DNA of 64,000 bases from a virus: the IMG/VR virus record IMGVR_UViG_3300018077_000007, positions 20,524-84,523 of that record; one strand, given 5' to 3'. The notes under the pieces were generated by a model. The model was not told the DNA's origin and ran no database searches. It saw only the letters and a program-made list of their open reading frames with translations. Below, piece after piece: positions 8,457 through 17,438 of this stretch (its first letter is position 1; every line of letters begins with the position of its first letter). Both the position numbers and the translations under genes were made by a program.

Positions 8457-8809
8457 GTGCCGACTGGTCGCGGATTGACGGGGGCCTCATCTATACCTGG
8501 GTGCTCACGCCTGGGCATCCGGCGCAGCCGGTCTGGGCGGGGGCCACGCCGATCCGCCTGGTGCAGGCGAGCGGCTATTTTGGGGGCGCGCGGGTCGGCC
8601 TCGTGGGTAGCCTCTTGATTGACGGCCCGTTTCATCCGATCCCGACGGCTGACGGCGGCGGGCCGTTTCTGGTGACGCGGTCGGGCGGCGCGGCCCTCAG
8701 CCTCGTGGGCCTGTGGCTCCGCCCAGAACTCGTCGGCGGCGATACGACAACGGCGGTGACCGTGATGGTCGCCTTGCTGAATCCTGGCCATCAACGGCCG
8801 ATGGATTGA
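8444..8809 (+). CDS. Small beta-rich virion-region protein
   Basis: 121 residues from a GTG start with AAGGAGGGGAGC just before it. The text alternates hydrophobic strands and Gly turns (PIRLVQASGYFGGARVGLVG; ALSLVGLWLRPELVGGD). Probably a structural or decoration protein, family unknown. Confidence 0.65.
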   Translation: METISADWSRIDGGLIYTWVLTPGHPAQPVWAGATPIRLVQASGYFGGARVGLVGSLLIDGPFHPIPTADGGGPFLVTRSGGAALSLVGLWLRPELVGGDTTTAVTVMVALLNPGHQRPMD

Positions 8810-8817
8810 CAGGAGCT

Positions 8818-9450
8818 ATGCGCATGGCACCAACGCCCTCCACCCCCGACGCGATTCACATCGCCGCCGAGCAACTGCGGGTCGTCAAGCATCGGTTCCT
8901 CCTGCCGTGGCTGGAAATGTCGGACGCCCTGGATGCGGCGTCGGAGACGATTCTCGCCATTGGCGAAGCCGAACAGCGGCGGGCGCGGCTTCAGGAAGAA
9001 CTGGCGGCCCTCGGGGCCGACGTGGCCACTCGGCGGGCCGAGACGACCGACGCGCTGATCGCTCTGACGGTGGAACACGACACGGCCCTGGCGACGCTGG
9101 GCGCGACCTACGCCGCCAAGCACGCCACGCTGGAACAGGACTTTGCGAGGACCGTCAGCCAGCGACAGGCCACGCTGGCGGCCACGCTGGAGGAGACGTC
9201 GCGGCAGATCACGGAGGCCACCACACACCTGACCGAGGTGCGCCGCGAGCAGGCCGAGGCCCTGAAGGCGCATCAGCACACGCTCAAGGTCTCGGCCGAG
9301 CGGGCGGACCAGCACCTCCAGGAGGTCCTCACGCGCACCGTGGCGGCCGACAAAGAGCTGCGCCGGCTGGATGCTCGCGTGCGGGAACTCCGCAGTGAGG
9401 CGCAGCGGGAAGCGACCCGGCTCCGGGAATTGGCGGATCGGGCGGGGTGA
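8818..9450 (+). CDS. Coiled-coil protein
   Basis: 210 residues, almost entirely helical with long Ala/Glu/Arg/Gln heptads (ARLQEELAALGADVATRRAE; REQAEALKAHQHTLKVSAER). The start at 8818 (MRMAPTPS) is preceded by AGGAG. Might be a scaffold, tape-measure-like or tail-adaptor partner. It precedes a head-tail connector-like gene. Function not assignable. Confidence 0.7.
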   Translation: MRMAPTPSTPDAIHIAAEQLRVVKHRFLLPWLEMSDALDAASETILAIGEAEQRRARLQEELAALGADVATRRAETTDALIALTVEHDTALATLGATYAAKHATLEQDFARTVSQRQATLAATLEETSRQITEATTHLTEVRREQAEALKAHQHTLKVSAERADQHLQEVLTRTVAADKELRRLDARVRELRSEAQREATRLRELADRAG

Positions 9451-9458
9451 GATAAGCC

Positions 9459-10358
9459 ATGGCGTTCGATGCGTATACGACGGCCGAGGCGTATATCCTC
9501 GACCGGGTGGGCGAGGATGGGACGGTCACGACCACTATGCTGGCCTCGCTCGCGAGGGATTTTTTGATCGCGCGGTGGCGGGATCTGGTGCTCCGCTTCC
9601 CCTGGATCGGGCTGACCAAGACCCCCCCCGGGATTTTTTTAACGAGCGATGACATCAGCACCCTCACCATTACCGTGGCCGCGACGGGGATCGCCGCGGC
9701 CGGGACGCTCTCGGCGGCCCCGGCGGGGAGCCTCTCGCTTGTGGACTACAAGATGCGCCCGACCGGCAAGGACTGGGTGGCCCGGGTGACGGTCCATGCG
9801 GCGGATGGCACGGCGGTCACGCTCGATGCCGTCCCCGAAACCCTCGCGGCGGGATCCGCCATCACGCTTTTTCAGGATGAATACACGTTGGCCTCTGATG
9901 TGGCCCTCTTCATTGATGGCCTGTGGACCCAGGAGGGGAACTTTGTGGCCCTCGTGGGCGAGGAGGAGTTGAAGGCGAAGTGGCCGGATCCGCCGGCCTC
10001 GGGGTATCCGCCCGAAGCGTTTGCTCGGCTGACGATGCGCCGCGTGCGGCTGTCGTCCTATCCCACGGCCCTGAAACGGATCGAGTATCCCTATACCCGC
10101 ATGCCCGCCGATCCCTCGGGCAGCGGCACCGTGGACTTGCCGAGTCAGTTACGCACCGTCTGGGTGGAATTGGCCCTGGCCGATCTGCTGGATGAGAAGT
10201 ACGACCGGCGAGCGCATCCGGTGTTGCTCAAGGCCGAGGGCAAACTGGAGCAGTTGATCGGGCTGGAATCCCGGTTTCGGATGGGCGAGGGGATGCTGTC
10301 GCACGGGACGCGGGTGGCCCCGTATGGAGATGTGAAGCGGGGAGGGTACGGCTCTTGA
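9459..10358 (+). CDS. Putative head-tail/tail connector protein
   Basis: 299 residues. N-terminus AFDAYTTAEAYILDRVGEDG, a beta-rich middle, and a C-terminal helical stretch SQLRTVWVELALADLLDEKY seen in phage tail-connector proteins (weak recognition). The stop codon TGA at 10356-10358 lies in the terminal bases of the IS605-type element (TTGACATCC), so the natural C-terminus may have been trimmed or replaced by the insertion. Confidence 0.55.
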   Translation: MAFDAYTTAEAYILDRVGEDGTVTTTMLASLARDFLIARWRDLVLRFPWIGLTKTPPGIFLTSDDISTLTITVAATGIAAAGTLSAAPAGSLSLVDYKMRPTGKDWVARVTVHAADGTAVTLDAVPETLAAGSAITLFQDEYTLASDVALFIDGLWTQEGNFVALVGEEELKAKWPDPPASGYPPEAFARLTMRRVRLSSYPTALKRIEYPYTRMPADPSGSGTVDLPSQLRTVWVELALADLLDEKYDRRAHPVLLKAEGKLEQLIGLESRFRMGEGMLSHGTRVAPYGDVKRGGYGS

Positions 10359-11580
10359 CATCCTCCACCGGATTGAAGTCCGGGGATTCCAACACCGACG
10401 CCACCCGGAAGGAGGCGCGGCATTGAGGTTCGCGGTTCACTGCCCGGCGGTGCTGCACCAAGGCTCCCCGCGCTGGCACGGCCTGTCCGGCCGCGATGTT
10501 ACGTGCTGCATTGGTATCGGCATGGCAGTGGAACCCGCAGACTACGCAACGGAAGCTCGCTTGGCTCTCACGAGACGCCGCCGCGACATGCCCGCACTCG
10601 CTGCACTGCTGGCTGGTGTACCTCGGGTCAACTCGGCGAACTCTCCCGTGCGCTTTGTGTTCAAGGCGCGTGAGGAACAGGCCCCAGCCTTGCGCCAAGA
10701 TGCTGCGGTTGAGGCCGGCCTTTTGCGCGACATTCCGACCGGGCGTTTGGAGGGTGCCGTGCGCCGAGCGCGTCATGGCACCGACGTTGAGATTCTCGAC
10801 CTTCAGGACATCGTAGCGGCGGGCGAGGCTCGTGGTCGTCTGCTCCACCCAGTCCTTGCGGCGGGCCGTCTCGTGGGCTCGGAGCCGGGCGATGGCACGC
10901 TTGACCCGTCGCCGACGGTTCGAGCCCCGCTGGGCGCGGGCGAGGCGGCGCTGGAGCCGGAGGAGGCGCTCCGCTTCCTTGGGCCGCAGGACAGGCGCGT
11001 GGAGGCTCTCGCCTTCACTCGTCATCACGCTGACGGCGACTCCACGGTCAAGGCCAACGATCTCGCCCGTCCCTGGGCCGGGGAGGGGTGCCGGGATGTG
11101 GGCGAAGGCAATGTGCCAGCGGCCTGCGGGATCGCGCGTCACGCGGTACGATTTTACGCATGGAATCGGCCTCGTCTGTCGAAAGCGCACCCAGCCGATC
11201 TTCGGCACGAAGAGCGCCGTATGACGACGGTTCAATCGCCGCACATGACTGGGTTGAAGCGCGACGATGCGGAAGCCCTCGTCACGATCCCGCTTGCGCC
11301 ACGTCGGGCGCCGGTGAGTGCCCCCGAAGAAGTTCCGTTTGGCTTGGTCGAAGTCTCGGAGTGCCTGCTGCTGGACGATGACGCTGCCCTCGGCGAGCCA
11401 TGGTTCAGCCGCACGCAACTCCGTGAGTTGCCGGCTCAATTCGGCGTAACCGGGCGCTGTCTTTCCCGGTTGCCAGAGTCGCCACTGCTCCAAACAGAGG
11501 TTCCAGAGAAACCGCGCCTGACCGCAGGCGTTTACCAGCATGGGCTCTTGTTCACGGGAGGGGTACAGGCGAAAGCGCAT
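10228..11580 (-). CDS. tnpB: TnpB RNA-guided endonuclease
   Basis: 450 codons; the last ~43 lie outside the element because the frame reads through the right end. TnpB uses an omega RNA from its own 3' end to cut DNA beside a short TAM. Visible parts: N-terminal MRFRLYPSREQE; RuvC-I Asp in IVGLDRGVAVSVM; RuvC-II Glu in VLKVENLNVGAM; zinc ribbon CSECG...CVVCG; RuvC-III Asp in HADTNAARNI. All three catalytic acids appear intact, so it is potentially active. Starts directly after the RHH stop (TAA-ATG), forming a two-gene operon. Confidence 0.88.
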   Translation of the reverse strand: MRFRLYPSREQEPMLVNACGQARFLWNLCLEQWRLWQPGKTAPGYAELSRQLTELRAAEPWLAEGSVIVQQQALRDFDQAKRNFFGGTHRRPTWRKRDRDEGFRIVALQPSHVRRLNRRHTALFVPKIGWVRFRQTRPIPCVKSYRVTRDPAGRWHIAFAHIPAPLPGPGTGEIVGLDRGVAVSVMTSEGESLHAPVLRPKEAERLLRLQRRLARAQRGSNRRRRVKRAIARLRAHETARRKDWVEQTTTSLARRYDVLKVENLNVGAMTRSAHGTLQTPGRNVAQKAGLNRSILAQGWGLFLTRLEHKAHGRVRRVDPRYTSQQCSECGHVAAASRESQASFRCVVCGFHCHADTNAARNIAAGQAVPARGALVQHRRAVNREPQCRASFRVASVLESPDFNPVEDVKSRTLPASHLHTGPPASRATASPRPSETGIPARSTAPVCPRP

Positions 11581-11709
11581 TTAGGCGCGCCTGAGGTAGG
11601 CATCGACCGCCCGGCGGATCAGTTCGGCCACCGTCAGGCCGGTGGTCTCGGCGAGCCGCCGCAGCAGGGTGAGTTGCCGCTCGGTCAGATGGAAGTTGAC
11701 GCGCTGCAT
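11581..11709 (-). CDS. Ribbon-helix-helix regulator of the TnpB element
   Basis: 42 residues: MQRVNFHLTERQLTLLRRLA then ETTGLTVAELIRRAVDAYL, a classic RHH (Arc/CopG) fold with the DNA-binding strand VNFHL. Such genes commonly precede tnpB and probably repress the shared promoter. An upstream in-frame extension to 11820 contains the element's left-end hairpin and is unlikely to be translated. Confidence 0.75.
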   Translation of the reverse strand: MQRVNFHLTERQLTLLRRLAETTGLTVAELIRRAVDAYLRRA

Positions 11710-11715
11710 ACCCCG

Positions 11716-11744
11716 AGTATACACACTCACGTTGGGCGTGTCCA
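11716..11744 (-). promoter_or_regulatory. Sigma70-type promoter of rhh-tnpB
   Basis: On the minus strand: -35 TGGACA (11744-11739), 17-nt spacer, -10 TATACT (11721-11716), with the RHH start codon 6 nt after the -10, so the transcript is nearly leaderless or starts inside the gene. Confidence 0.55.
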
Positions 11745-11804
11745 CCCACACACGGCGCTTCCTCCCCGCGCTGAAGCGCAGGGTTTCCGCGCCGGGAGCA
11801 TCCG

Positions 11805-12065
11805 ATGAGCGTGACGGCATGGATTCCGGTGGTTCTGCTTGTCGCGCAACTCTTAACGCCCTATTCGCCAGAAATGGTCAAGGAGTTTGAAGCCATCCCG
11901 ATTGGGGAAACTCGGGATGTGGCCTTCCCACAAGGTGACGGTTGTAATTCGTGTACGTGCCCGGTCCACCGGACCTCGGAAACGCATATCAAAGTCGGCA
12001 ACTCTTGCCGCTGCACCCTCGTGAATTGTCGTCCGCTCTTTTCGCCGGAGATCCCGTTCAAATGA
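11805..12065 (+). CDS. Small exported Cys-rich protein
   Basis: 86 residues. Short hydrophobic N-terminus (MSVTAWIPVVLLVAQLL) and a Cys cluster (CNSCTCP, then CRCTLVNC), compatible with an exported, disulfide- or metal-bound domain. The ATG lies just outside the IS left end, so its native promoter or ribosome binding site may have been separated. Overlaps the next gene (ATGA). Confidence 0.55.
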   Translation: MSVTAWIPVVLLVAQLLTPYSPEMVKEFEAIPIGETRDVAFPQGDGCNSCTCPVHRTSETHIKVGNSCRCTLVNCRPLFSPEIPFK

Positions 12066-12628
12066 CGACATGGGTGGGTGCTCTGGTCAGGATCGTCGTT
12101 GGAGGGCTCGTCTTCGCGAGCCTCTCTCTCCCAGGCCCCCTCATGGCCCATCCCGGGCGATTGGACGCGAAGGGTTGCCACCATGTCGAAACGAAGTTCG
12201 TCTATAAGTCGGGAAAGGTCGCCGAAGTGGGAGACTCTCATTGCCATCGCTCTCTTGGCGACATGCGGCTTGACGGCCTCGAAGTGCTCCAACAACCGCC
12301 GCTTGGCTTCCTGGAGTCGATTCCCTCGTCGCCGATCCCTCCCTGCTGGCCTGCGGGGGTGCCGTCCGTGAATCAGTGGACGCTCCACCGGGCCGAGATG
12401 CGCGAGGCGGATGGGCATACCTGGCTCGGGGCGCATTACCGATTGCCCTCGGGGCAGATGCTCTCGGCGGTGTGGCTGGATGGCGAGATCGTGGCCATCG
12501 ACCCTGATCCCGCCGGCCCGGTGCCCATGTGGATTCAGGCAGGCCGCGTCGAAATCCGGGACGGGGGACCGCACCGGTTGCGGCGAATCGAGCCCCCCGG
12601 GCCGTGCCGGTGGGAGCGGTGGCCATGA
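12062..12628 (+). CDS. Signal-peptide protein with YHYH-like motif
   Basis: 188 residues. Signal sequence MTTWVGALVRIVVGGLVFAS ending LMA|HP. Directly after it comes HPGRLDAKGCHH...GDSHCHR, the HxGxxDxxGCH...HCH pattern seen in small YHYH-type secreted domains found with nucleases or metal-binding proteins. The rest (LPSGQMLSAVWLDGEIVAID) is a beta-rich second domain. Role unknown. Confidence 0.65.
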   Translation: MTTWVGALVRIVVGGLVFASLSLPGPLMAHPGRLDAKGCHHVETKFVYKSGKVAEVGDSHCHRSLGDMRLDGLEVLQQPPLGFLESIPSSPIPPCWPAGVPSVNQWTLHRAEMREADGHTWLGAHYRLPSGQMLSAVWLDGEIVAIDPDPAGPVPMWIQAGRVEIRDGGPHRLRRIEPPGPCRWERWP

Positions 12629-12969
12629 GCGAACTCCGCTGGACCCTCACCGTGCCCGAACCGACCCGGTCCTGGGATGAATGCCGCTTGGCCGCCGTGG
12701 AGTTTCGGTTTCCGGCTGACGCCCCGCCGGGCGTGACGCTCCGGTGGGAGCGGCGCCAGGGTGGCCAGATTGTGCAAGCGGATGGACTCGCCCTCGCGTG
12801 GGCGGAGATGGGGGATCCCACAGCCCTCTTGACGGCGTTGCTGGATTGGGCGACGGACCGGATGAAGACGGCGGGGGTCCTGCCCAGGGCCGCCGTGAAA
12901 GAACTCGGGCCAACACCCGAGAAGCCCGTGCCGGCGGCGGTGCCGGAACCGGGGATCACGCTGCGATGA
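12625..12969 (+). CDS. Unknown small protein
   Basis: 114 residues from ATG 12625 (4-nt overlap upstream). Beta-strand-like N-terminal half (LRWTLTVPEPTRSWDECRLA; VEFRFPADAPPGVTLRWERR) and a Pro-rich tail. No family recognised. Confidence 0.6.
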   Translation: MSELRWTLTVPEPTRSWDECRLAAVEFRFPADAPPGVTLRWERRQGGQIVQADGLALAWAEMGDPTALLTALLDWATDRMKTAGVLPRAAVKELGPTPEKPVPAAVPEPGITLR

Positions 12970-13190
12970 GAACCCTGCCCGTCACGTATCCACGAGACCC
13001 CGAGACGCCAGGCGCGGCGATCCGCCCCTGCGTCCGCTGTCATCTCGATTTCTTGGCAGTGGCGGTGGCGGATCTGAGCGCCCTGGATCCCGCACTGTCG
13101 CGCTTCCCTGATCTCTGTGTCGGCTGCCGGGTCCTTGAGGCCCGGATGCTCCCTGACCGCCCATTGCCCATGTGGGCCACGGGGATATAG
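12966..13190 (+). CDS. Small zinc-binding-type protein
   Basis: 74 residues with two CxxC pairs (CVRC, CVGC) spaced ~27 residues apart, a likely zinc knuckle. Overlaps the previous stop (ATGA). Function unknown. Confidence 0.6.
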   Translation: MRTLPVTYPRDPETPGAAIRPCVRCHLDFLAVAVADLSALDPALSRFPDLCVGCRVLEARMLPDRPLPMWATGI

Positions 13191-13195
13191 CGGTC

Positions 13196-14755
13196 ATGCC
13201 CTACGACGGCATTCCGGTGATCGAAATCCAACTTGGAGGCGAAGGGCTCTGGGGGGTGAGAAATCGTGGGCTCATCCCACAAAGCGCCCTCATCCAACTC
13301 AGAAATGCCACCCTCGAAGACCACTCGGTGCGCTCCGGTGGCGGGGCCACGAAACTCGGCGACGCCATCGGGGCCGTCACGCTCCAGGCCGCCATTGACT
13401 ACTGGCCGGCGGTCACGACGCAACGGACCCTCGTGTCCGTCGGGGACGGGACGCTGCGGAAGGACACGGGGAGCGGGGCCGGGTGGTCCACCCTGGCCAG
13501 CGGGTTGACGACGTCGGGGCAAGTGGCGATCTGGGTGCCCGGGGGGGCCGAAAGCACCGGACGGGATCGGAAGGCGTTCCACGTCGATGGGGTGAACGCC
13601 GTGCAGGTGCTGGCGGCGGATGGGGCCGCGACCGCTGCGCTGGCGAGTCCGCCGGCGGCGTGGGCCGGGGCCAACCAACCGCGCACGCTGTTTGTCCACC
13701 AAGCGTATCTGTTCGGCGGGGGCTCGCCGAATGACCCCCACCGGCTCCACCGGAGTTTGAACACCAACCATGAAGACTTTCTGACGACGCCCTATTCGCT
13801 CCTGATTGATCCCGGTGCCGAATTCGGGGAATACATCGCCGCTGGGACCACCTTCAAAGGCGGCGCCATCATCTGGAAATTCCCGGAGGGCGTGTTTTTC
13901 ATCGACACCTCCGACGTGGCGACCCCGGCGAACTGGCGCGTGATCCGCGTGGGGCGTCCCGGCATTGCGGGGCCGCTCTGTTGGGCCGCCGTGGAAGATG
14001 ATCTGATCTGGGTCTCGCCCGACGGGTCCTGGCATCTCCTGAGCGCCACCCAAGCCACCGGGAGCGTGAAAGCATCGGATATTTCCACGCGCAAGCTCGG
14101 GAGCTTCTTCCGGGACAACGTGAACTTGGCCCAACTCGCCACGGCCCAGATGATCTACTACGCCAACAAGGGCGAGATTCAACTGGCCTGCCACGGCCAG
14201 GGCCAGACGGCCAAGAACCGGCGGTTTCATATTGATCGCAACAAGCTCACGGATGAGCGGTGGATCTACTGGGACCGGGATCGGAATGAATCGCTCTTCC
14301 TCCGCAAGCGCTCGGGCATCCAAATCCCCGCCATGGGGGATAACGCCGGGCAGGTGTGGGAACTGGACCGGGTGGCCCGAAGTGCCGACGGGGTCGCCTA
14401 CACCTTTGAATGGTGGCTCCGGGATCTCGACTTTGGGGAAGTGGTGCGCGGGTGGCGCGGGCGCAAAACCAACGGGCGGTTTTTGCAACTGGAATATGAC
14501 GCCCGGGATAGCGTGACCCATGCGGTGGAGGTCTATCGAGACGGCACCTTGTCCCAGACGATCAACTTTGTGCTGGACGGCGGGGCCGGAACGCTGCCCT
14601 TCACCCTCCCGATCACGTTTGGGGTCGGGGGGTTGCGCATCTCGCGCCCGCAACGGCTGCTCGGCCAGGCGCAACGGTGGAGCTTTCGGGGCCGCACGAC
14701 GACGGCGAGTGATACGTCGATCACGCGACTCCTGATCGGGGCGGAGGCGGCATGA
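13196..14755 (+). CDS. Large beta-rich tail protein
   Basis: 519 residues from ATG 13196. N-terminus GIPVIEIQLGGEGLWG and repeated strand-turn units (KAFHVDGVNAVQVLAADGAA; WRVIRVGRPGIAG; DDLIWVSPDGSWHLLS) suggest a beta-propeller-like phage tail or stabilisation protein, a type common in podovirus-like tail modules. It is followed by an antisense HNH gene and then the tail-fibre gene. Family not certain. Confidence 0.65.
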   Translation: MPYDGIPVIEIQLGGEGLWGVRNRGLIPQSALIQLRNATLEDHSVRSGGGATKLGDAIGAVTLQAAIDYWPAVTTQRTLVSVGDGTLRKDTGSGAGWSTLASGLTTSGQVAIWVPGGAESTGRDRKAFHVDGVNAVQVLAADGAATAALASPPAAWAGANQPRTLFVHQAYLFGGGSPNDPHRLHRSLNTNHEDFLTTPYSLLIDPGAEFGEYIAAGTTFKGGAIIWKFPEGVFFIDTSDVATPANWRVIRVGRPGIAGPLCWAAVEDDLIWVSPDGSWHLLSATQATGSVKASDISTRKLGSFFRDNVNLAQLATAQMIYYANKGEIQLACHGQGQTAKNRRFHIDRNKLTDERWIYWDRDRNESLFLRKRSGIQIPAMGDNAGQVWELDRVARSADGVAYTFEWWLRDLDFGEVVRGWRGRKTNGRFLQLEYDARDSVTHAVEVYRDGTLSQTINFVLDGGAGTLPFTLPITFGVGGLRISRPQRLLGQAQRWSFRGRTTTASDTSITRLLIGAEAA

Positions 14756-14764
14756 GCCGGCCGC

Positions 14765-15742
14765 TTACAGGAGCCGCTGTGTCTTTCTCCGCCGGGGCAC
14801 GTACCCATAAGGATTGGGACCGTGATGCTTCCCCTCAAGGATGAGCGAGACGGTTGCCCGGCTGACCCCGTGGCGTTGCGCGAGCCAGTGATGGGGGGCG
14901 TCTGGGTTATCGGCGGCATCGCGACGGAGCGCATCGACTTCGGGCGCGAGGAGGTTTCTGTAGGAAGGGCGAACGCGCAATCCTTTGGGCATCGGGACGT
15001 GCTTCCACGTCTGCCCTCGGATTACGTCGCTAATGTGTTGGCGGGAGACGCCAATTTGATCGGCCAAGGTAAAAATCGTTTCCCCGCCCTGCATGTACCG
15101 CCGACGAATGTCAACCACAAGACTTTCGTTCAACTTCACCGTTGTCCCACGCACGCGGGTTCCTCGGATAGGACGGAGTTCTATAGCGGCCCCGCCCGCG
15201 TCGCGACGCCCTCTGCGCTTCAAAATCACGCTAATGTGGTTCTTCGATACTCCGTAGGTGCGGGCGAGATCCGCGGCCGTCACGTTCAGGTTTGTCGCGT
15301 AGGTATCTCGGATGGCGCACACCTGCGCGTCCGTCAACTTCGCCGAATGGTGCCGCTCGCCCCGCGCCCGCAGAATCGGCGGGGGCAGAGTGTTGTTCAT
15401 CACCCGTGGAAGCGGCGGGGCTGGAGAGTGGCGGCGGTCGGCCATGTTGTCCTGAGCCGACCCAGGCCGAAGATGTTCTGGATTCACGCAGGGCTTGTTC
15501 GAGCAAGCATGGAGGATGAACAGGCCAGGCGGAATTGGCCCGTTCGCCAGTTCCCAGGCGATGCGGTGGGCCAGTTCATAGCGGGTGGCCCGTCCACGAG
15601 GCGAGGTCACCGTTACCGCGACGGTGCCGTATCCTTCTCGTCGGTCATGGGCGGCTCCGTGCCAGATCCAGCACGTGGGCGTTTTTTCAATTCTCGCCCA
15701 GTACGCTGCGAGGTCGATATGCCCGCCCTGGAGATTCTCCAT
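14765..15742 (-). CDS. HNH homing endonuclease with HTH repeats
   Basis: 325 residues on the opposite strand to its neighbours. HNH_3-type core: CWIWHGAAHDRREGYGTV, AHRIAWELANGPIPPG, LHACSNKPCVNPEHL. Then three helix-turn-helix or NUMOD-like segments (AADLARTYGVSKNHIS; FTLADQIGVSRQHISDVIRG; WLAQRHGVSRATVSLILEG) that would read a long recognition site. Own promoter and strand, between two tail genes, are typical of a mobile intergenic endonuclease. Confidence 0.85.
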   Translation of the reverse strand: MENLQGGHIDLAAYWARIEKTPTCWIWHGAAHDRREGYGTVAVTVTSPRGRATRYELAHRIAWELANGPIPPGLFILHACSNKPCVNPEHLRPGSAQDNMADRRHSPAPPLPRVMNNTLPPPILRARGERHHSAKLTDAQVCAIRDTYATNLNVTAADLARTYGVSKNHISVILKRRGRRDAGGAAIELRPIRGTRVRGTTVKLNESLVVDIRRRYMQGGETIFTLADQIGVSRQHISDVIRGQTWKHVPMPKGLRVRPSYRNLLAPEVDALRRDAADNPDAPHHWLAQRHGVSRATVSLILEGKHHGPNPYGYVPRRRKTQRLL

Positions 15743-15783
15743 GAGTAGCCGATCCTTTCTTCAGTTACGGAGTCGTTGCATTC

Positions 15784-15812
15784 ATTGTTGTATACCAACT
15801 TCTGTTTGTCAA
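15784..15812 (-). promoter_or_regulatory. Promoter of the antisense HNH gene
   Basis: Minus strand: TTGACA (15812-15807), 17-nt spacer, AACAAT (15789-15784). An AAAGGAT ribosome binding site then precedes the ATG at 15742. The surrounding ~70 nt are AT-rich for this genome. Confidence 0.5.
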
Positions 15813-15863
15813 GCTCGGTGTATCGGGTCCGCACGGACTCACACAGAAAGGAGGTGATGCCCA

Positions 15864-15992
15864 ATGACAACCACGTGGAAACACTCTATAGCAATGATCT
15901 TTTGCTTGGTTGTGGTCTTCGCGTGGCTATCCCCGGCTGCTGGACAGGGTTCCTGCTCGATTTTCAGATCCTGGAGCGCCGGGGATCAGTAA
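15864..15992 (+). CDS. Signal-peptide segment cut off from the tail-fibre gene by in-frame TAA
   Basis: 42 residues with one of the best ribosome binding sites in the window (AAAGGAGGTGAT, 5-8 nt before the ATG). The peptide is a Sec signal (HSIAMIFCLVVVFAWLSPAA, then GQGS) followed by SWSAGDQ and TAA at 15990-15992. The same frame then continues [15 protein letters not shown] into the tail-fibre gene; xAGD-LTAxDLNxxF is a usual start of phage fibre domains. So this is most simply the N-terminus of the next gene separated by a nonsense codon (mutation, error or readthrough). Confidence 0.6.
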   Translation: MTTTWKHSIAMIFCLVVVFAWLSPAAGQGSCSIFRSWSAGDQ

Positions 15993-16010
15993 CGGCTAAC
16001 CGCTGCTGAT

Positions 16011-17438
16011 TTGACCACCTCGATGACGACCCTGGGCGTCACGAATATGCTCGTGAATTGCCTGGACTCGTGGTCCAACTCGGACGCCCAGATGCAGACC
16101 ACGACCTCGCCGTTCACCACCGCGATCTCGCGTCCGAGCGGGCTCGACGGCGAAGTGGAACGGCTCCGGTACATGTGGTCCCACGTGATGGGCTATAGCC
16201 AGTGGTATCGGCATGACGAGAACCTCCAGTTGCGGGATCGCATGGTGGCGAACCACCGGGGGGCCTTGACCTCGGCGGGCGAAGGGCTCTACCGAGGGCA
16301 GGCCACGCTAGGCGCGAACCTCCGGTACCACGCCGTCAGCTACGGGTTTGAAAACCAGGGCGCGCACCACGAAACGGCGCTCATGCTGATCCACGTGGGC
16401 GCGACGGCCCGGTTCATGGTCTCGCTCGGCGGCGATGTCCACGCCCTGTCCACGATGGCGACCGGCCCGGGGGCGCAACGGTTCCCGGCCTACGCGACGG
16501 CGCGGTGGCATGGGACGGGTCTCTGGTTCCCCTCGGACGGGCAACTCGGCATTTCGGTCGGGGGCGATAGCCCGTATCGGTTCCACGCCACGGGCTTCAT
16601 GGCCCACGCGATCCTCTTCATGCACGCCGGATCGGGGCAATACACCGCGTTCGTCGCCCACGCCAATTCCTCGGTGACGCGCACCTACCGGCTCCCGCAG
16701 ACCTTCGGGACGCAGGGGCAGGCGTTGGCGATGGGGCCAAATGCCGGAGGCTTTGCGGATCTGGAATGGACCAACGTTGCCATCGCCCTACCAGTATCAG
16801 TCGCCAGTGGCGGCACCGGCCTTACTTCGGGCACTTCGGGCGGGATTCTCGGATTCACGGCATCGGGGACGCTCGCCTCGTCAGCCGCCTTGACCGCCAA
16901 CGCCCTTGTCCTGGGCGGCGGGGCCGGGGCCACTCCGACCGTGCTGGGGTCTCTCGGCACGACGACGACGGTGCTGCATGGCAACGCGGCGGGTGCCCCG
17001 TCGTTCGGTGCCGTGAGCTTGTCCGCCGACGTGACAGGCAATCTTCCCGTCGCCAATTTGAATAGTGGAACGGGGGCGGGTGCCACGACGTTCTGGCGCG
17101 GGGATGCAACCTGGGCGACAGCCTCGTCCCTCGAAACGGGCGTCTACGTCAACGAGACGGGCGTCAAGGTGGCCGGGACGATTTACCAGAACACGAGCGG
17201 GCGCAAGCGACGGGTCTATCAAAACGTCGAGGGGGCTGGCTCAGGGAAGCTCAGCGCTCTCGTGGAGGTCGGGACTGCCTCGCCTCCGACGATTGCCATT
17301 GCCAATCTGATTATCGATGTCAATGCAGCGGCGGTCAACCACTCACTGCCCGTCTCCTATGAGGTGCCCAACAATAATTACTACCGCCTCACTATCACGA
17401 CGGGGAGTGTTACGCGGTGGGTGGAAATTGATGAATAG
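16011..17438 (+). CDS. Tail-fibre-like protein
   Basis: 475 residues from TTG 16011 (or ATG 16023), with no good ribosome binding site, in frame with the signal-bearing segment upstream. The middle carries a low-complexity fibre module: [71 protein letters not shown]. This is the hallmark of phage tail fibres. The C-terminus ([20 protein letters not shown]) resembles a fibre tip. Probably receptor binding. Confidence 0.75.
   Translation: MTTSMTTLGVTNMLVNCLDSWSNSDAQMQTTTSPFTTAISRPSGLDGEVERLRYMWSHVMGYSQWYRHDENLQLRDRMVANHRGALTSAGEGLYRGQATLGANLRYHAVSYGFENQGAHHETALMLIHVGATARFMVSLGGDVHALSTMATGPGAQRFPAYATARWHGTGLWFPSDGQLGISVGGDSPYRFHATGFMAHAILFMHAGSGQYTAFVAHANSSVTRTYRLPQTFGTQGQALAMGPNAGGFADLEWTNVAIALPVSVASGGTGLTSGTSGGILGFTASGTLASSAALTANALVLGGGAGATPTVLGSLGTTTTVLHGNAAGAPSFGAVSLSADVTGNLPVANLNSGTGAGATTFWRGDATWATASSLETGVYVNETGVKVAGTIYQNTSGRKRRVYQNVEGAGSGKLSALVEVGTASPPTIAIANLIIDVNAAAVNHSLPVSYEVPNNNYYRLTITTGSVTRWVEIDE

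Larger units (their letters stand above)
10355..11800 (-). mobile_element. IS605/IS1341-type element encoding RHH and TnpB, no TnpA
   Basis: Right end at ~10355 reads, on the minus strand, as ggaatccccgg - hairpin - gaggatgtcaa, the usual IS200/IS605 right-end signature (hairpin arms 10368-10372 and 10379-10383). The left end near 11764-11783 holds a hairpin with a TTCA loop. Contents are a 42-residue ribbon-helix-helix gene and tnpB; there is no Y1 transposase, so it cannot move alone. The 3' end should template the omega RNA, and bases just beyond 10355 (minus direction, in the connector gene) would be its guide. The left boundary is approximate. Confidence 0.75.
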
